A DNA stretch of 64,000 bases from JANNSX01 sp963741525 (GCA_963741525.1 CAVUIW010000028.1:124001-188000), one strand, 5' to 3'. Shown: positions 23,772 to 32,543, numbered from the stretch's first letter. The notes: generated from the letters alone by a model not told the origin. Numbers and translations are program-made.

Positions 23772-24563
23772 ATGCCGCAGCCTTGGACCATTCTCGAAGC
23801 GCCGCTTTCGGCAACACCGGACTCGGCTGATACGCGCGGGTTGGCAGCGATGCTCCTGCGAACCGGCCTCGCCACCCGGATTGGCGCGACGAAGACCGGC
23901 GCACTCGCTGAGACCGCCACACCTCAGGACCTCGCAACGCGCGTCGGCGCCATGCTCGATTCCGGCGCGCGTCCGATCGTTCTCGGCGGCGATTGCAGTA
24001 TCGCTCTGGCGGCCATGGCTCTGCAAGGCCGGGGACGTTTCGCGCTCGCCTACATCGACGCGCATTCCGATTTCGCCCATGCGGACAATCTGGAGCCCCA
24101 TCCATCAACCGCGCGCAGCGAGGCGGCTCGACTGACCGGCCGTGGCGGAGCCGAGGCACTCTGCCTGGACGACGACGCCGCGCTCATCGGTTTCCGCAAG
24201 GATGACCCGGCTTTCTATGAGCTGAAGAAAACCCAGCTCCTGCTCTGGCCGATGTTCTGGCTCTACGAGCACTCGCGCGAGGAGCTCGACAAGAGCCTGC
24301 TGCGCCGCTTCGACCGGCCTGGGATCGACGGCATCTGGGTGCATCTCGACGCCGACGCGCTCGATCCGGCGCTGATCTCCGCCGTGCCGCATCCGCTTGC
24401 CGACGGCCTGACCGGACCGGAGCTCATCGCGATCTTGCGCGTGCTGTTGGGCACCGGCAAAGTCGCCGGCATGAGTATCGCCAATGTCTTGACTGAACAG
24501 GGCTCCGATGGGCGGCAAGTAACTGTCATCGCCGATGTTCTGGCGGAGGCACTCGCGCCATGA
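23772..24563 (+). CDS. Arginase/agmatinase/formiminoglutamase family protein
   Basis: A 263-residue ureohydrolase-fold protein. Metal-binding motifs are visible: GGDCSIALAAM near residue 75, YIDAHSDFAHADN near residue 95 and VHLDADALDP near residue 195. The first motif has Cys where GGDH is usual, a change that is seen in some family members but removes a canonical manganese-ligand histidine. The ATG at 23772 (MPQPWTI) follows GGAGCGCC. Its stop overlaps the start of the nucleotide-sugar dehydrogenase by four bases, so the two are coupled, an uncommon pairing. Substrate (arginine, agmatine or another guanidine/amide) cannot be decided. Confidence 0.82.
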   Translation: MPQPWTILEAPLSATPDSADTRGLAAMLLRTGLATRIGATKTGALAETATPQDLATRVGAMLDSGARPIVLGGDCSIALAAMALQGRGRFALAYIDAHSDFAHADNLEPHPSTARSEAARLTGRGGAEALCLDDDAALIGFRKDDPAFYELKKTQLLLWPMFWLYEHSREELDKSLLRRFDRPGIDGIWVHLDADALDPALISAVPHPLADGLTGPELIAILRVLLGTGKVAGMSIANVLTEQGSDGRQVTVIADVLAEALAP

Positions 24564-25846
24564 CGGGCTTGCCGCGCTTCGATGACGTTCGGGTTGCCGT
24601 CATTGGCCTCGGCTATGTCGGCCTGCCGCTCGCCGTCTACATGGCGCGGCACTTTCCGGTCACCGGCTTCGATATCTCGGCCGCCCGCATCGGCGAGTTG
24701 CAGCGCGGCGTCGATCGCACCGGCGAGGTAACGAAGGACGAGTTCGCCGCTGCAAAGGCGCTCTCGTTTTCGGCCGACCCAGCCGCGCTCATGACCGCCA
24801 ATTTTTTCATCGTCACAGTGCCGACGCCGATCGACGAAGCCAACCGGCCGGACCTCTCCCCGCTCGAGAGCGCAAGCCGGACGGTCGGGGCGGCGCTCAA
24901 AGCGGGCGATCTCGTCGTCTACGAAAGCACGGTCTTTCCCGGCGCGACCGAAGAGGTGTGCGTTCCGATCCTTGAGAAAATGTCGGGCATGACCTTCAAC
25001 CGCGACTTCTTCTGCGGCTACAGCCCCGAGCGGATCAATCCGGGCGATCAGAAGCATCGCCTTCCCGACATCCGCAAGATCACCTCCGGCTCGACACCGG
25101 AGGCGGCCGAGCGCGTCGACAAGGTCTATGCAACCGTCATCACGGCGGGCACTCACAAGGCGAGCTCCATCCGCGTCGCGGAGGCCGCCAAGGTCATCGA
25201 GAATATCCAGCGCGACGTCAACATCGCGCTCATCAACGAGCTGGCGCAGCTCTTCCGCAAGCTCGGCCTCGACAGCCGCGAGGTGCTGGCGGCGGCGGGG
25301 ACGAAATGGAACTTCCACGGCTACACGCCGGGCCTCGTCGGCGGCCATTGCATCGGCGTCGATCCCTACTACCTGACGCATAAGGCGCAATCGATCGGCT
25401 TCCATCCCGAGATGATTCTCGCCGGCCGGCGCATCAACGACGGCATGGCCGCCTGGGTGGCGCAGGACGTCGTCAAGGCGATGCTCAAGCGGAAGCAGAG
25501 GATCGACACGGCGCGCGTGCTGGTCATGGGCTTCACCTTCAAGGAGAACTGCCCTGACACGCGCAACACGAAGGTGGCCGATCTCGTGAACGAGCTCAGC
25601 CAGTTCGTCGCGAGTGTCGAGGTTTTCGATCCGCTGGCGGATCGGGCGGAGGCCAAGCACCACTACGGGATCGAGATCGCGGGAGAGCAGCCGGCGGGCC
25701 CGTTCGACGCCATCGTGTTGGCGGTGAAGCACAAAGTCTTTGCCGAGCAAGGCCGCAAGGGCCTCGATGGGCTGCTGGCGCCGGGTGGGCTCGTCTACGA
25801 CCTCAAGGGCGTATTGGCGCCGGCCGAGAGCGATCAACGGTTGTAG
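24560..25846 (+). CDS. Nucleotide sugar dehydrogenase (TviB/WbpA-type UDP-N-acetylhexosamine dehydrogenase)
   Basis: A 428-residue enzyme oxidising the C6 of a UDP-sugar to a uronic acid in two NAD-dependent steps. The Rossmann start VAVIGLGYVGLPLAVYMA (about residues 13-30) and central ERINPGDQKHRLPDI are present. The catalytic cysteine is in VGGHCIGVDPYYLTHKA near residue 260, and MGFTFKENCPDTRNTK marks the C-terminal domain. The VDPYYLTHKAQ context fits the Vi-antigen/WbpA branch that uses UDP-GlcNAc or UDP-GalNAc rather than UDP-glucose. It points to capsule or O-antigen synthesis, yet no glycosyltransferases are adjacent. Confidence 0.92.
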   Translation: MTGLPRFDDVRVAVIGLGYVGLPLAVYMARHFPVTGFDISAARIGELQRGVDRTGEVTKDEFAAAKALSFSADPAALMTANFFIVTVPTPIDEANRPDLSPLESASRTVGAALKAGDLVVYESTVFPGATEEVCVPILEKMSGMTFNRDFFCGYSPERINPGDQKHRLPDIRKITSGSTPEAAERVDKVYATVITAGTHKASSIRVAEAAKVIENIQRDVNIALINELAQLFRKLGLDSREVLAAAGTKWNFHGYTPGLVGGHCIGVDPYYLTHKAQSIGFHPEMILAGRRINDGMAAWVAQDVVKAMLKRKQRIDTARVLVMGFTFKENCPDTRNTKVADLVNELSQFVASVEVFDPLADRAEAKHHYGIEIAGEQPAGPFDAIVLAVKHKVFAEQGRKGLDGLLAPGGLVYDLKGVLAPAESDQRL

Positions 25847-26016
25847 AAGATACTCAACAACACGTTACGGCGATAACGGAATATTGGGAATTTGGCGGCA
25901 ACCTTGCGTTAATCGAGGCTGCGCGCGCTTTGCGTTCACGTGGAGAGCGGTGCTCCAGTTCGCAAGGATTGGATGACGGTCCAGCCTCGTTAGGAATTTG
26001 GGCACGGAGGGGCAAT

Positions 26017-26658
26017 ATGCGCAAGCGTACAATGGTGGTGTGGATCCTGATACTCGCGATCGCCATCTCGGTGCACGCCGTCACGGCCGCCATGCCGACG
26101 ATCTGGCTGCATGCGCTGATCTCTGCGATGGTTTCGCTGGTGATCGCGGTGCTCGCGGTCCGCGAGAACGAAAAACCGGTCACGTCGGATGCCGACGTTT
26201 TTGCGCTCTCCGCAAGCAACGCACATTACATGGGCGTCGTCTGGTCATGGGCGGCGGTGACGATCGCGCTGACCTACGGTCTCGTCCTGCAGTGGCCGGA
26301 ATGGTGGCACTTCGTCATGCCCTTCGGCGCGTCGGCGATCCTGTGCCTGTGCTTCGCCAACCTGATGACGAAGGGCGCCGAGAACACCACGCCCGAGCGC
26401 GCGCTGAAAATCTCGCGGTTCCTCGCCATCGTGCAGATGGTCGGCGCACTCGCGGCGATGGCCGGTCTCATTCTCGGCAGCAAGCTGCCGTTCCTGAGCG
26501 GTACGCCGAGCGCTCAGGCCGCTCGCGAATGGGCGGCCAACGACGTCATCTTCTTCGGCGCGACGGCGCTGTCGGCCATCGGCTTCGCGGCGCTGCGCAG
26601 CTACAATCGCGCGCTCGGGGCCGGGCTCGACGAGCCCGCCGCGGCTGCCTCGAAATAG
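26017..26658 (+). CDS. Hypothetical polytopic membrane protein
   Basis: A 213-residue inner membrane protein with about six hydrophobic segments, beginning with VVWILILAIAISVHAVTAAM and including LHALISAMVSLVIAVLAV, ALTYGLVLQWPEW, GASAILCLCFANLM, FLAIVQMVGALAAMAGLIL and VIFFGATALSAIGFAAL. The ATG at 26017 follows GGAGGGG at a good distance and is preferred to the start at 25930. No family is recognised. The next gene, 45 bases on, is another unannotated membrane protein and they are probably co-transcribed. Confidence 0.7.
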   Translation: MRKRTMVVWILILAIAISVHAVTAAMPTIWLHALISAMVSLVIAVLAVRENEKPVTSDADVFALSASNAHYMGVVWSWAAVTIALTYGLVLQWPEWWHFVMPFGASAILCLCFANLMTKGAENTTPERALKISRFLAIVQMVGALAAMAGLILGSKLPFLSGTPSAQAAREWAANDVIFFGATALSAIGFAALRSYNRALGAGLDEPAAAASK

Positions 26659-26703
26659 CATTTCTCTTGTCTCGGCCGCCCGGTCCAAGTAGACCGGCGG
26701 CCG

Positions 26704-27318
26704 ATGACCACAACGATTGTCACAGGGCCTCTGAAACTCGCTGGCGTGATCGCGCCGGCGAGCTTGCCCGTTATCTGGTGGGCGGCCGATCAGGCCGATC
26801 AGACGATGCACGCCGCCGCAGCAGCCGCGGTAGCGATCCTGGCGGTGGTCGTGGCGTGGCTGCTCGGACCAAGCGAGCCGCTGCCAGGCCTCGACCCTGC
26901 CCGCCGGGCGGCGGCGCGCTATGCGTTGCTCATCGCCGTTGTCTATCTGTGGGGGAGCGTGGCGCTGCTCGTCTCCTACTATTTGACCGATCAGAGCTGG
27001 TATCACGCCTACCAATACGCGATCTATCTGGCGCTTCCCGGCCTGATTTCGCTCTACGTGTTCCGCCGGCATCTTCGCCCGGCGGCCGCCGAGACAATCG
27101 TGCGCGATCTCGACACTGGCCATTGGATGGCCTGGGCCCAGCTCGTCGTGATGCTGGGCGTGCTCGTCTACATGTGGCTCTCCCGCGAGGTTGCGATGGG
27201 TCTTGCGGGCGAGAACGCCAATTGGGCGGCGGTGAGCATCATGCTGGCCGGCGCGCTCGCGCTGGTGGTGGTTAGCGTGTTGGCGATCATGACCGACAGA
27301 CGGCTCGGTCGCGGCTGA
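26704..27318 (+). CDS. Hypothetical membrane protein
   Basis: A 204-residue protein with five to six predicted membrane helices (for example AAAAAVAILAVVVAWLLG, ALLIAVVYLWGSVALLVSYY, AIYLALPGLISLYVF, AQLVVMLGVLVYMWLS and IMLAGALALVVVSVLAIM). It follows the preceding membrane protein gene closely and shares its architecture without obvious sequence identity. It ends ten bases before the convergent mepA stop codon. No catalytic motif and no recognised family. Confidence 0.68.
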   Translation: MTTTIVTGPLKLAGVIAPASLPVIWWAADQADQTMHAAAAAAVAILAVVVAWLLGPSEPLPGLDPARRAAARYALLIAVVYLWGSVALLVSYYLTDQSWYHAYQYAIYLALPGLISLYVFRRHLRPAAAETIVRDLDTGHWMAWAQLVVMLGVLVYMWLSREVAMGLAGENANWAAVSIMLAGALALVVVSVLAIMTDRRLGRG

Positions 27319-27328
27319 GGCGCAATCG

Positions 27329-28357
27329 CTAAGGTTGCGCCGCCACCTTCGTCGACTTGCGCTCGGGCAGCGGTATCTCCGCCAATTCAGGAGCCGATCG
27401 CACCATCAGGGCAGGCGCCTCCCAGGCGAGCACGCTCGTGCAATCCTTCGGCAGCGCGGCGACAGTCGTCACCTTGGGTTTGGCTGGTTTGGCCGGCTTA
27501 TTGTTCGGGTCGGGTGCCGGCTTGGGTTTCTCGGGCTTGGGCGGACGGCTGACGAGCTTCAGCCAATCGTCGAGTTGCTTGCCGCAACCGTCCTCGGCCG
27601 GGGGTGGCGCTTGCGGCACGCACCCCTTCGTTCCCTTCGGACAGGCGAGCCGGACGTGGAAGTGGTAGTTGTGCCCCCACATCGGGCGGACCTTGCTCAG
27701 CCAGGCGCGATCCTCCTTCGGCGCGATATCGCAGAGCGCCTTCTTCACTGCCGGATGCACCAGGATGCGCTCGACCTCGCCATAGGCGGCGGCGCGTCGC
27801 AGCAAACGGAAATAGCCTTCCTTCCAATTGGCCTTGATGACGCGGGTATCGCTCGGGCTTGCGAGCGGCACCGGCTCCTTGAACTCGCGCTCGGTCCAAC
27901 TCATGCGCTTGTCCGGCATCGCCATGTACCAGATATCGGCGTCGAGGCCGGTCTGGTGGCTCGCATGGCCCGTCAGCATCGGCCCGCCGCGCGGCTGCGA
28001 CATGTCGCCGACGAGGAGGCCCGGCCAATTCTCCTTGGCCTTGAGATCGCCCGCGAAGCGCTCGAGGAAATCGACGAGCACCGGCAGGCCCCAGTTGCGA
28101 TTGCGCGAGAGCCGCATCGCCTGCCAGGCCGGACCATCGATCGGCAGCATGGTGCCACCGGCCATGCAGCCCTTGGCATAGGAGCCAATGGCGCGCGCAT
28201 CGAGCTTGGCGGGGCTCAGCACGAAACCGAACTGGTGCTTGGCGGCAATCGGATCGTCGTCGGCGGCGCGGGCCGGCACGGCGGCGCCAGAAAATATCGC
28301 CACGAGCACAAGCCCGCACGCCCCGCGCCAACTTACTGTCCGGCATATCCCGAGCAT
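27329..28357 (-). CDS. mepA: Penicillin-insensitive murein endopeptidase
   Basis: A 342-residue periplasmic peptidoglycan endopeptidase of the LAS zinc family (M74), cutting D-alanyl-meso-diaminopimelate cross-links. An N-terminal signal peptide (CGLVLVAIFSGAAVPARAA) is followed by the catalytic region: GHASHQTGLDADIWY supplies zinc ligand His and Asp, and GHNYHFHVRLACP supplies the HxH. The proline/lysine-rich stretch PPKPEKPKPAPDPNNKP near residue 275 is a flexible linker. ATG at 28357 is preferred to TTG at 28399. Next to it on the same strand is a HAD hydrolase gene, with no sign of functional coupling. Confidence 0.92.
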   Translation of the reverse strand: MLGICRTVSWRGACGLVLVAIFSGAAVPARAADDDPIAAKHQFGFVLSPAKLDARAIGSYAKGCMAGGTMLPIDGPAWQAMRLSRNRNWGLPVLVDFLERFAGDLKAKENWPGLLVGDMSQPRGGPMLTGHASHQTGLDADIWYMAMPDKRMSWTEREFKEPVPLASPSDTRVIKANWKEGYFRLLRRAAAYGEVERILVHPAVKKALCDIAPKEDRAWLSKVRPMWGHNYHFHVRLACPKGTKGCVPQAPPPAEDGCGKQLDDWLKLVSRPPKPEKPKPAPDPNNKPAKPAKPKVTTVAALPKDCTSVLAWEAPALMVRSAPELAEIPLPERKSTKVAAQP

Positions 28358-28404
28358 GAGGTTACGTAGCACGTGCGGCACGGCCTTAGAACCCCACAAT
28401 TCCG

Positions 28405-29316
28405 TTACGCGCGCCCCGAGGCAATGGTCTCAGACAGCTTCCGCCGCTCGTCCGCGATCCGCATGCCCGCAAGCACCGCGTCGATGACGAGCCCGGTGCG
28501 CTGGAACAGCTCCGAGCCGCGGCGATAGTCGGCTTCCGCATAGAAATCGCAGCGCCCGGCCTCGTAAAGCTCGATGCAGGTCGACGGGTCCCGCTCCGCC
28601 CCATGCACGGCAATCGCATGCCCCCCATTCTTGCGCATCACCGCCATCGAGGGAACATCGGTGTCGCCATCGCCGAAGTAGATCATGTTGGCGAAGGGGA
28701 TCGGGCGGTCGGTCTCCGGCATGTGGTGATTGATGCTCTTCGACTGGTCCTCGATGCCCTTGTTGATGCGAAAGAGGTACTGCGTCTTGCCGGTGTCGGT
28801 GATGACGCGCTTGGGGTAGGGCAGGTCGTAGGCGTCGAAGAAGTACTCGGACGCGAAGACATTGTGAAAACGGCCGTAGATCGGCGTGCCCTCGATGATC
28901 TCCTTCAGCCCCGATGAAACGAGATAGTGTCTTATCTCGACAGGCAGTTCGGCGCGGAGGCGAATATACTCCTCGATCGTCTCGAACCATTCGATGACGC
29001 CCTCGAACAGCCCGACGCTCTTACCCTGGGCGACGAGCTGGGCGCGATCGATCCGCACGCCTTTTGCCTTCGCCTTCTTGTACATGAGGTGCATGTAGGT
29101 GATGAGGCCGTCGGCCTCCTCGCGGCGCGCCACCTCGCCGACCTCCGCCCAGAAGGCTTTCGGGTCCTCGCCGATCTGGGGCAGGAAAGAATACTCCTGC
29201 ATCGGCCGGGGCGAGAGCGTGCCGTCGAAATCATAAATCAGCGCTAGCACGGCTGCTCGCGATTCCGGCCCAGTGGCCACGGCGGTCGCCGAAGTTTTCG
29301 TCCGCTTCTTTTGCAT
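28405..29316 (-). CDS. HAD superfamily hydrolase (phosphatase)
   Basis: A 303-residue haloacid-dehalogenase-type phosphatase. Motif I is LIYDFDGTLSPRP near residue 28, with the nucleophile and acid aspartates; motif IV is YFGDGDTDVPSM near residue 220. The large helical insertion between them suggests a C1-type cap. The N-terminus is Lys/Thr-rich (MQKKRTKTSATAV) and has no signal peptide, so the enzyme is cytoplasmic. It lies upstream of mepA on the same strand with a gap of 47 bases to the chosen mepA start. Substrate is unknown; phosphoserine phosphatase-like activity is one possibility. Confidence 0.82.
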   Translation of the reverse strand: MQKKRTKTSATAVATGPESRAAVLALIYDFDGTLSPRPMQEYSFLPQIGEDPKAFWAEVGEVARREEADGLITYMHLMYKKAKAKGVRIDRAQLVAQGKSVGLFEGVIEWFETIEEYIRLRAELPVEIRHYLVSSGLKEIIEGTPIYGRFHNVFASEYFFDAYDLPYPKRVITDTGKTQYLFRINKGIEDQSKSINHHMPETDRPIPFANMIYFGDGDTDVPSMAVMRKNGGHAIAVHGAERDPSTCIELYEAGRCDFYAEADYRRGSELFQRTGLVIDAVLAGMRIADERRKLSETIASGRA

Positions 29317-29476
29317 TCTCTTCCGCTGCCTTTCGAGGACGGCGATCCGATCGTCCGCAGTTGCGGCAGTATGATGTGAGGACGATTGCGCGTCTAAGCA
29401 ACGCCCGCATTCGAACTGTGTTTCTTTGGTAACGCAAGCCTTCCATTCAGGGCGTGTTCAGCCATCTGTGTCACGC

Positions 29477-29485
29477 TTATCCACA
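29477..29485 (+). promoter_or_regulatory. Isolated consensus DnaA box
   Basis: TTATCCACA, a perfect DnaA-box consensus, lies in the 264-base divergent gap between the HAD hydrolase and L,D-transpeptidase genes. Being single and about 10 kb from dnaA it is more likely a chance match or titration site than part of an origin. Confidence 0.3.
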
Positions 29486-29580
29486 GAAACATGCCCGGGA
29501 TGGCAGGCCGCTAGATACCCTTCGGCGACCACTCGCGGCAGAGTTGAGAAACAGGTCGGGACCTTTGTGTGGGGTGTAAC

Positions 29581-30012
29581 ATGTCGCGTTTCGTAAAATT
29601 CCTCTCGATTGCCGCAGCTGTGTTGATGCTGGCACTGCCGACAGTGGCCAATGCCGCCGTCGTCGCCAAGATCGACATCTCCTCGCAGCGGATGAACGTC
29701 TTCATCGACGGTGAGCTTGCCTACAGCTGGTCCATTTCGTCGGGCCGCAAGGGTTTCAACACGCCGCGCGGCAGCTATCGGCCGACCGTGCTGCGCCGCA
29801 TGCACTACTCGCGGAAATACGACAACTCGCCGATGCCGCATTCGATTTTCTTCCGCGGCGGATTTGCGATCCATGGCACGGGCTACGTGAAGCAGCTCGG
29901 CCGCCCGGCGAGCCACGGTTGCATCCGGTTGCATCCGAGCAATGCGGCGAAGCTGTTCTCGCTGGTGAAGACCTACGGCGCGGGGAATACCCGCATCGTC
30001 ATCCAGAATTGA
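29581..30012 (+). CDS. L,D-transpeptidase (YkuD domain)
   Basis: A 143-residue exported peptidoglycan cross-linking or lipoprotein-attachment enzyme. The signal peptide is clear (LSIAAAVLMLALPTVANA), cleaved after about residue 24. The YkuD catalytic core shows HGTG near residue 100 and SHGCIRL near residue 117, giving the catalytic Cys and its histidines. The length is near the minimum for the family with no additional domain. ATG at 29581 is chosen over 29569 because the basic n-region follows it directly. A strong terminator follows the stop codon. Confidence 0.9.
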   Translation: MSRFVKFLSIAAAVLMLALPTVANAAVVAKIDISSQRMNVFIDGELAYSWSISSGRKGFNTPRGSYRPTVLRRMHYSRKYDNSPMPHSIFFRGGFAIHGTGYVKQLGRPASHGCIRLHPSNAAKLFSLVKTYGAGNTRIVIQN

Positions 30013-30037
30013 ACGTTCGCCGGTTTCACGAACGAGT

Positions 30038-30072
30038 AAAGGCCCGCGCGCGTCGCGGGCCTTTTGCTTTTT
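30038..30072 (+). terminator. Rho-independent terminator of the L,D-transpeptidase gene
   Basis: GGCCCGCG and CGCGGGCC form a GC-rich stem (30041-30061) followed by TTTTGCTTTTT, about 28 bases after the stop codon. Confidence 0.85.
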
Positions 30073-30249
30073 AGTGCCGCAACATTCGATTTGGTTGGAA
30101 TTTGCCCGGTGTTTCCGCCGCAAACCGTATAATTTGTCGCTTCCAGGTTGCAATTCCCCAAACCGTATTCGCAACCTTGGATTGCATTACCCGAGCTCCA
30201 CGCGCATGCTCCTTCCAACAAGAAAAGACACCCTGGAAGGACAAGAGCC

Positions 30250-30411
30250 ATGCAGTCCGCCGTCATTGCCGCCGTTATCTCGGTCGCGCTCGTCACCTGG
30301 TTGCCGGACGCCGCGAGGGCGATGCGTGAGAGCATGCTCGGCGTCACCAAGGAGCTGCACAAAGCGACCGGCGGCGGCCCCCTCATCCTTGCCGAGGATG
30401 GCGGTAACTGA
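30250..30411 (+). CDS. Hypothetical small exported or membrane peptide
   Basis: A 53-residue peptide with a hydrophobic N-terminus (SAVIAAVISVALVTWL) ending in DAARAM, which could be a signal peptide or a membrane anchor, then a short hydrophilic tail (RESMLGVTKELHKATGGG). The ATG at 30250 is preceded by GGAAGGA at 30235-30241, a good ribosome site. No family is recognised. A large stem-loop about 65 bases downstream could terminate its transcript. Confidence 0.45.
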   Translation: MQSAVIAAVISVALVTWLPDAARAMRESMLGVTKELHKATGGGPLILAEDGGN

Positions 30412-30476
30412 GGAGGAATGAACCCCGCCATTGCCTCAAGACCGATCGGCTTCCCCACTTGCCCGATCGGTCGTCT

Positions 30477-30561
30477 CAGCGGGAGGGATCGGACGCTCGT
30501 GCCGGCTATCCAGTCGCCAGCACGCCGCAAGCGCGAGCGTCGAAAATGATCCCTCCCGCTG
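30477..30561. terminator. Large stem-loop, possible bidirectional terminator
   Basis: CAGCGGGAGGGATC (30477-30490) pairs with GATCCCTCCCGCTG (30548-30561), with an inner GACGCTCG/CGAGCGTC arm. The plus strand continues ACGCCTTTTGGCTTTTCG, giving broken T-runs. Just upstream, ACCGATCGG/CCGATCGGT forms a second small hairpin (30441-30471). Confidence 0.5.
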
Positions 30562-30663
30562 ACGCCTTTTGGCTTTTCGTGCTTCTTATCGGAAAACCGC
30601 TTCAGCTCGCCGGCCTCGGCGTTTGCACTCGCTGCCACCCGAGGCTTACGACAATCATCCCAC

Positions 30664-30812
30664 TTTGCGTCCCCGGCCGCAGCGCGGCCGGCACCGCCGG
30701 ACACGCGAAGAGCCGGGGTCTTCACGTGGGACTGACGAGAGCACGGACAGCGACGGGTGAAGATCCCGGATAGCCGCGCCCACGCGCGGCTTCCGGGAAC
30801 GCAAGGGGAGAG
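30664..30812 (+). repeat. Long dispersed repeat, family 2
   Basis: Best conserved copy: starts TTTGCGTCCCCGGCCGC, contains GCACCGCCGGACACGCG and AGCCGGGGTCTTCACG, and ends GGCTTCCGGGAACGCAAGG. GCGCGGCCG/CGGCCGC and GCCGCGC/GCGCGGC internal palindromes make it strongly structured. It fills the region downstream of the amidohydrolase gene. Confidence 0.7.
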
Positions 30813-30872
30813 AGTGTGCATCGGTCCCGCTCGCCAGCGGCGGAACGTGAGTCATTTCGGCGCTGCTGGCCA

Positions 30873-32543
30873 CTAGGCCGCGAATGTAATCTTCCCATCC
30901 GCGATCGTCGTCACGGCGCGCGCCTCCGTCAGCGCCTCGGGCACCATTTTTTCGAGGTCGTGGCTCATGACGACCACGTCGGCGAGCATGCCCTTTTTCA
31001 GCCGCCCCTTCCGCGCCTCGGCGAATTCCGTATAGGCGCCATCCTTCGTGTATCCTTCGATGCATTGCATCAGCGTCTGCCGGTGATTGGGGAGCCCCGG
31101 TTTCATCGGCTCGCGGGTCATTGCCGCGCGGAAGGAGATCATCGGATCGATGGGGGCCACCGGCCAATCGCTCGAGAAGGGCATGGCAGGGCTCACCTCG
31201 CGCATGGTCGACCAGGGATAGCAGTAGGGGAGCTGCCGGTCGCGCAGGCGCGACATCACCGGCCAGGGCGGGAAGACGAGCCCCGGCGCATGTGTCGGCT
31301 GCATCGAGGCGATGACCCCCAGCTCCTTGAAGCGCGGCACATCGGCCGGATCGATCACCTCGACATGCTCGACGCGATGCCGGCTGTCGCGCCGGCCGTT
31401 GGCCTTGCGCGCCGCCTGATAGCCATCGAGCGTGACACGAATGGCGGCATCGGCAATCGCATGCACGTCGATCTGCAGGCCGAGCTTGTCGGCGGCGATT
31501 GCGATCTCGTTGAACTGTTCGACCGTGTAGTTCGGCTCGCCGAAGCAGCCGGGCTTGTCCGGATACTCTTCGAGCATCATGGCCGTCCAGCTCTCGCTGA
31601 CGCCGTCCATGAAGAGCTTCACGCGGCCCGAGTAGACGCGTTCGGAGGCATAGCGCCGCTGCATTTCGATCGCATCCTTCTCCATCTTGGCGACGGAGAA
31701 GAAGTTCTTCATGTGGAACGGGCTCTGGCAGCGCACCGAGAACTGGCCTGCCTCGTCGATCTCCTGCAGGAGGTCGAGGGTGTAGAAATTCCCGTCCATG
31801 TTGTGCACGGAGGTGAAGCCATAGGAGGCGCAATAGTCGAGACCGCGCCTGAGGATCTTTCGATCCATCTCGCGCTCAGCGGCGGTTGGCGCTGGCTTCG
31901 GGTCGGCGGCCTCCGTAAAGCCCAACGTATCTCGCCCGCCAGTCCGGGTATGCGCCAGGATATGGCGGAAGGCGCCGGGCTCGCGGAGTTCCCCGGTCGC
32001 CGTGCCGTCCGGCGCCATGACGATCTCGGCGCCCGTCGGCACTTCGCCACCGCGCAAGATTCCGGCGAGCTCGAGGGCTTTCGTGTTGGCCCAAACCGTA
32101 TGATGGCCCGCGTCCATCATCGCGAAGGGCCGGTCGGGCATCACCTTGTCGAGATCTTGGCGCGTCACGTAGATGCCATCGCCGATGACGTTGTAGAGAA
32201 CCTTGCTGGCATAAACGAGCTTGTCGTTCGGGCGATCGAGGGCGAAATCGCGCGCGGCCTTCGTGAGATTGTCGATACCGATCGTCGTCGAGAGATCGAG
32301 GCTGTCAAGCTCTCCCGCCCCCATGAAAATGTGGACGTGGCTTTCAATGAAGCCCGGCATGACGGTGGCGCCCGCCGCATCGACAACTTTCGTGCCTTTG
32401 CTCTTGAGCCCTTCGATATCCGCCTTCGAGCCAACGGCCGCGATCTCGTTGCCCGATATGGCCACGGCCTCGGCGCGGGGATTGGCTTCGTCCATGGTGA
32501 TGACGCGCCCGTTGGTGACAATGAGATCGATGTTGTCCGGCAT
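30873..32543 (-). CDS. YtcJ-type amidohydrolase
   Basis: A 556-residue metal-dependent hydrolase of the amidohydrolase superfamily, YtcJ/AepA branch. The start MPDNIDLIVTNGRVITMDE and the metal motif FIESHVHIF (HxH) lie in the first 75 residues; further ligands appear as IDVHAIADAAI and RHRVEHVEVIDP near residue 330-375, and the C-terminal FSSDWPVAPIDPM carries the final aspartate. ATG at 32543 is chosen over 32582; GGAGGAG lies upstream. The family acts on amide or ester bonds in small molecules but few members have known substrates. Divergent from the creatinase-like M24 gene. Confidence 0.88.
   Translation of the reverse strand: MPDNIDLIVTNGRVITMDEANPRAEAVAISGNEIAAVGSKADIEGLKSKGTKVVDAAGATVMPGFIESHVHIFMGAGELDSLDLSTTIGIDNLTKAARDFALDRPNDKLVYASKVLYNVIGDGIYVTRQDLDKVMPDRPFAMMDAGHHTVWANTKALELAGILRGGEVPTGAEIVMAPDGTATGELREPGAFRHILAHTRTGGRDTLGFTEAADPKPAPTAAEREMDRKILRRGLDYCASYGFTSVHNMDGNFYTLDLLQEIDEAGQFSVRCQSPFHMKNFFSVAKMEKDAIEMQRRYASERVYSGRVKLFMDGVSESWTAMMLEEYPDKPGCFGEPNYTVEQFNEIAIAADKLGLQIDVHAIADAAIRVTLDGYQAARKANGRRDSRHRVEHVEVIDPADVPRFKELGVIASMQPTHAPGLVFPPWPVMSRLRDRQLPYCYPWSTMREVSPAMPFSSDWPVAPIDPMISFRAAMTREPMKPGLPNHRQTLMQCIEGYTKDGAYTEFAEARKGRLKKGMLADVVVMSHDLEKMVPEALTEARAVTTIADGKITFAA

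Noticed and set aside
24263..25837. 524-aa minus-strand open frame opposite the arginase and nucleotide-sugar dehydrogenase genes
   Set aside because: It mirrors two well-supported enzymes and has shadow-type composition without motifs.
29477..29485. Origin of replication at the consensus DnaA box
   Set aside because: Only one box, between unrelated genes, without an AT-rich unwinding element nearby.
30664..30812. Small proteins in and around the family 2 repeats
   Set aside because: Frames through the repeats are Arg/Pro/Gly-rich and recur only because the DNA repeat recurs in different orientations.
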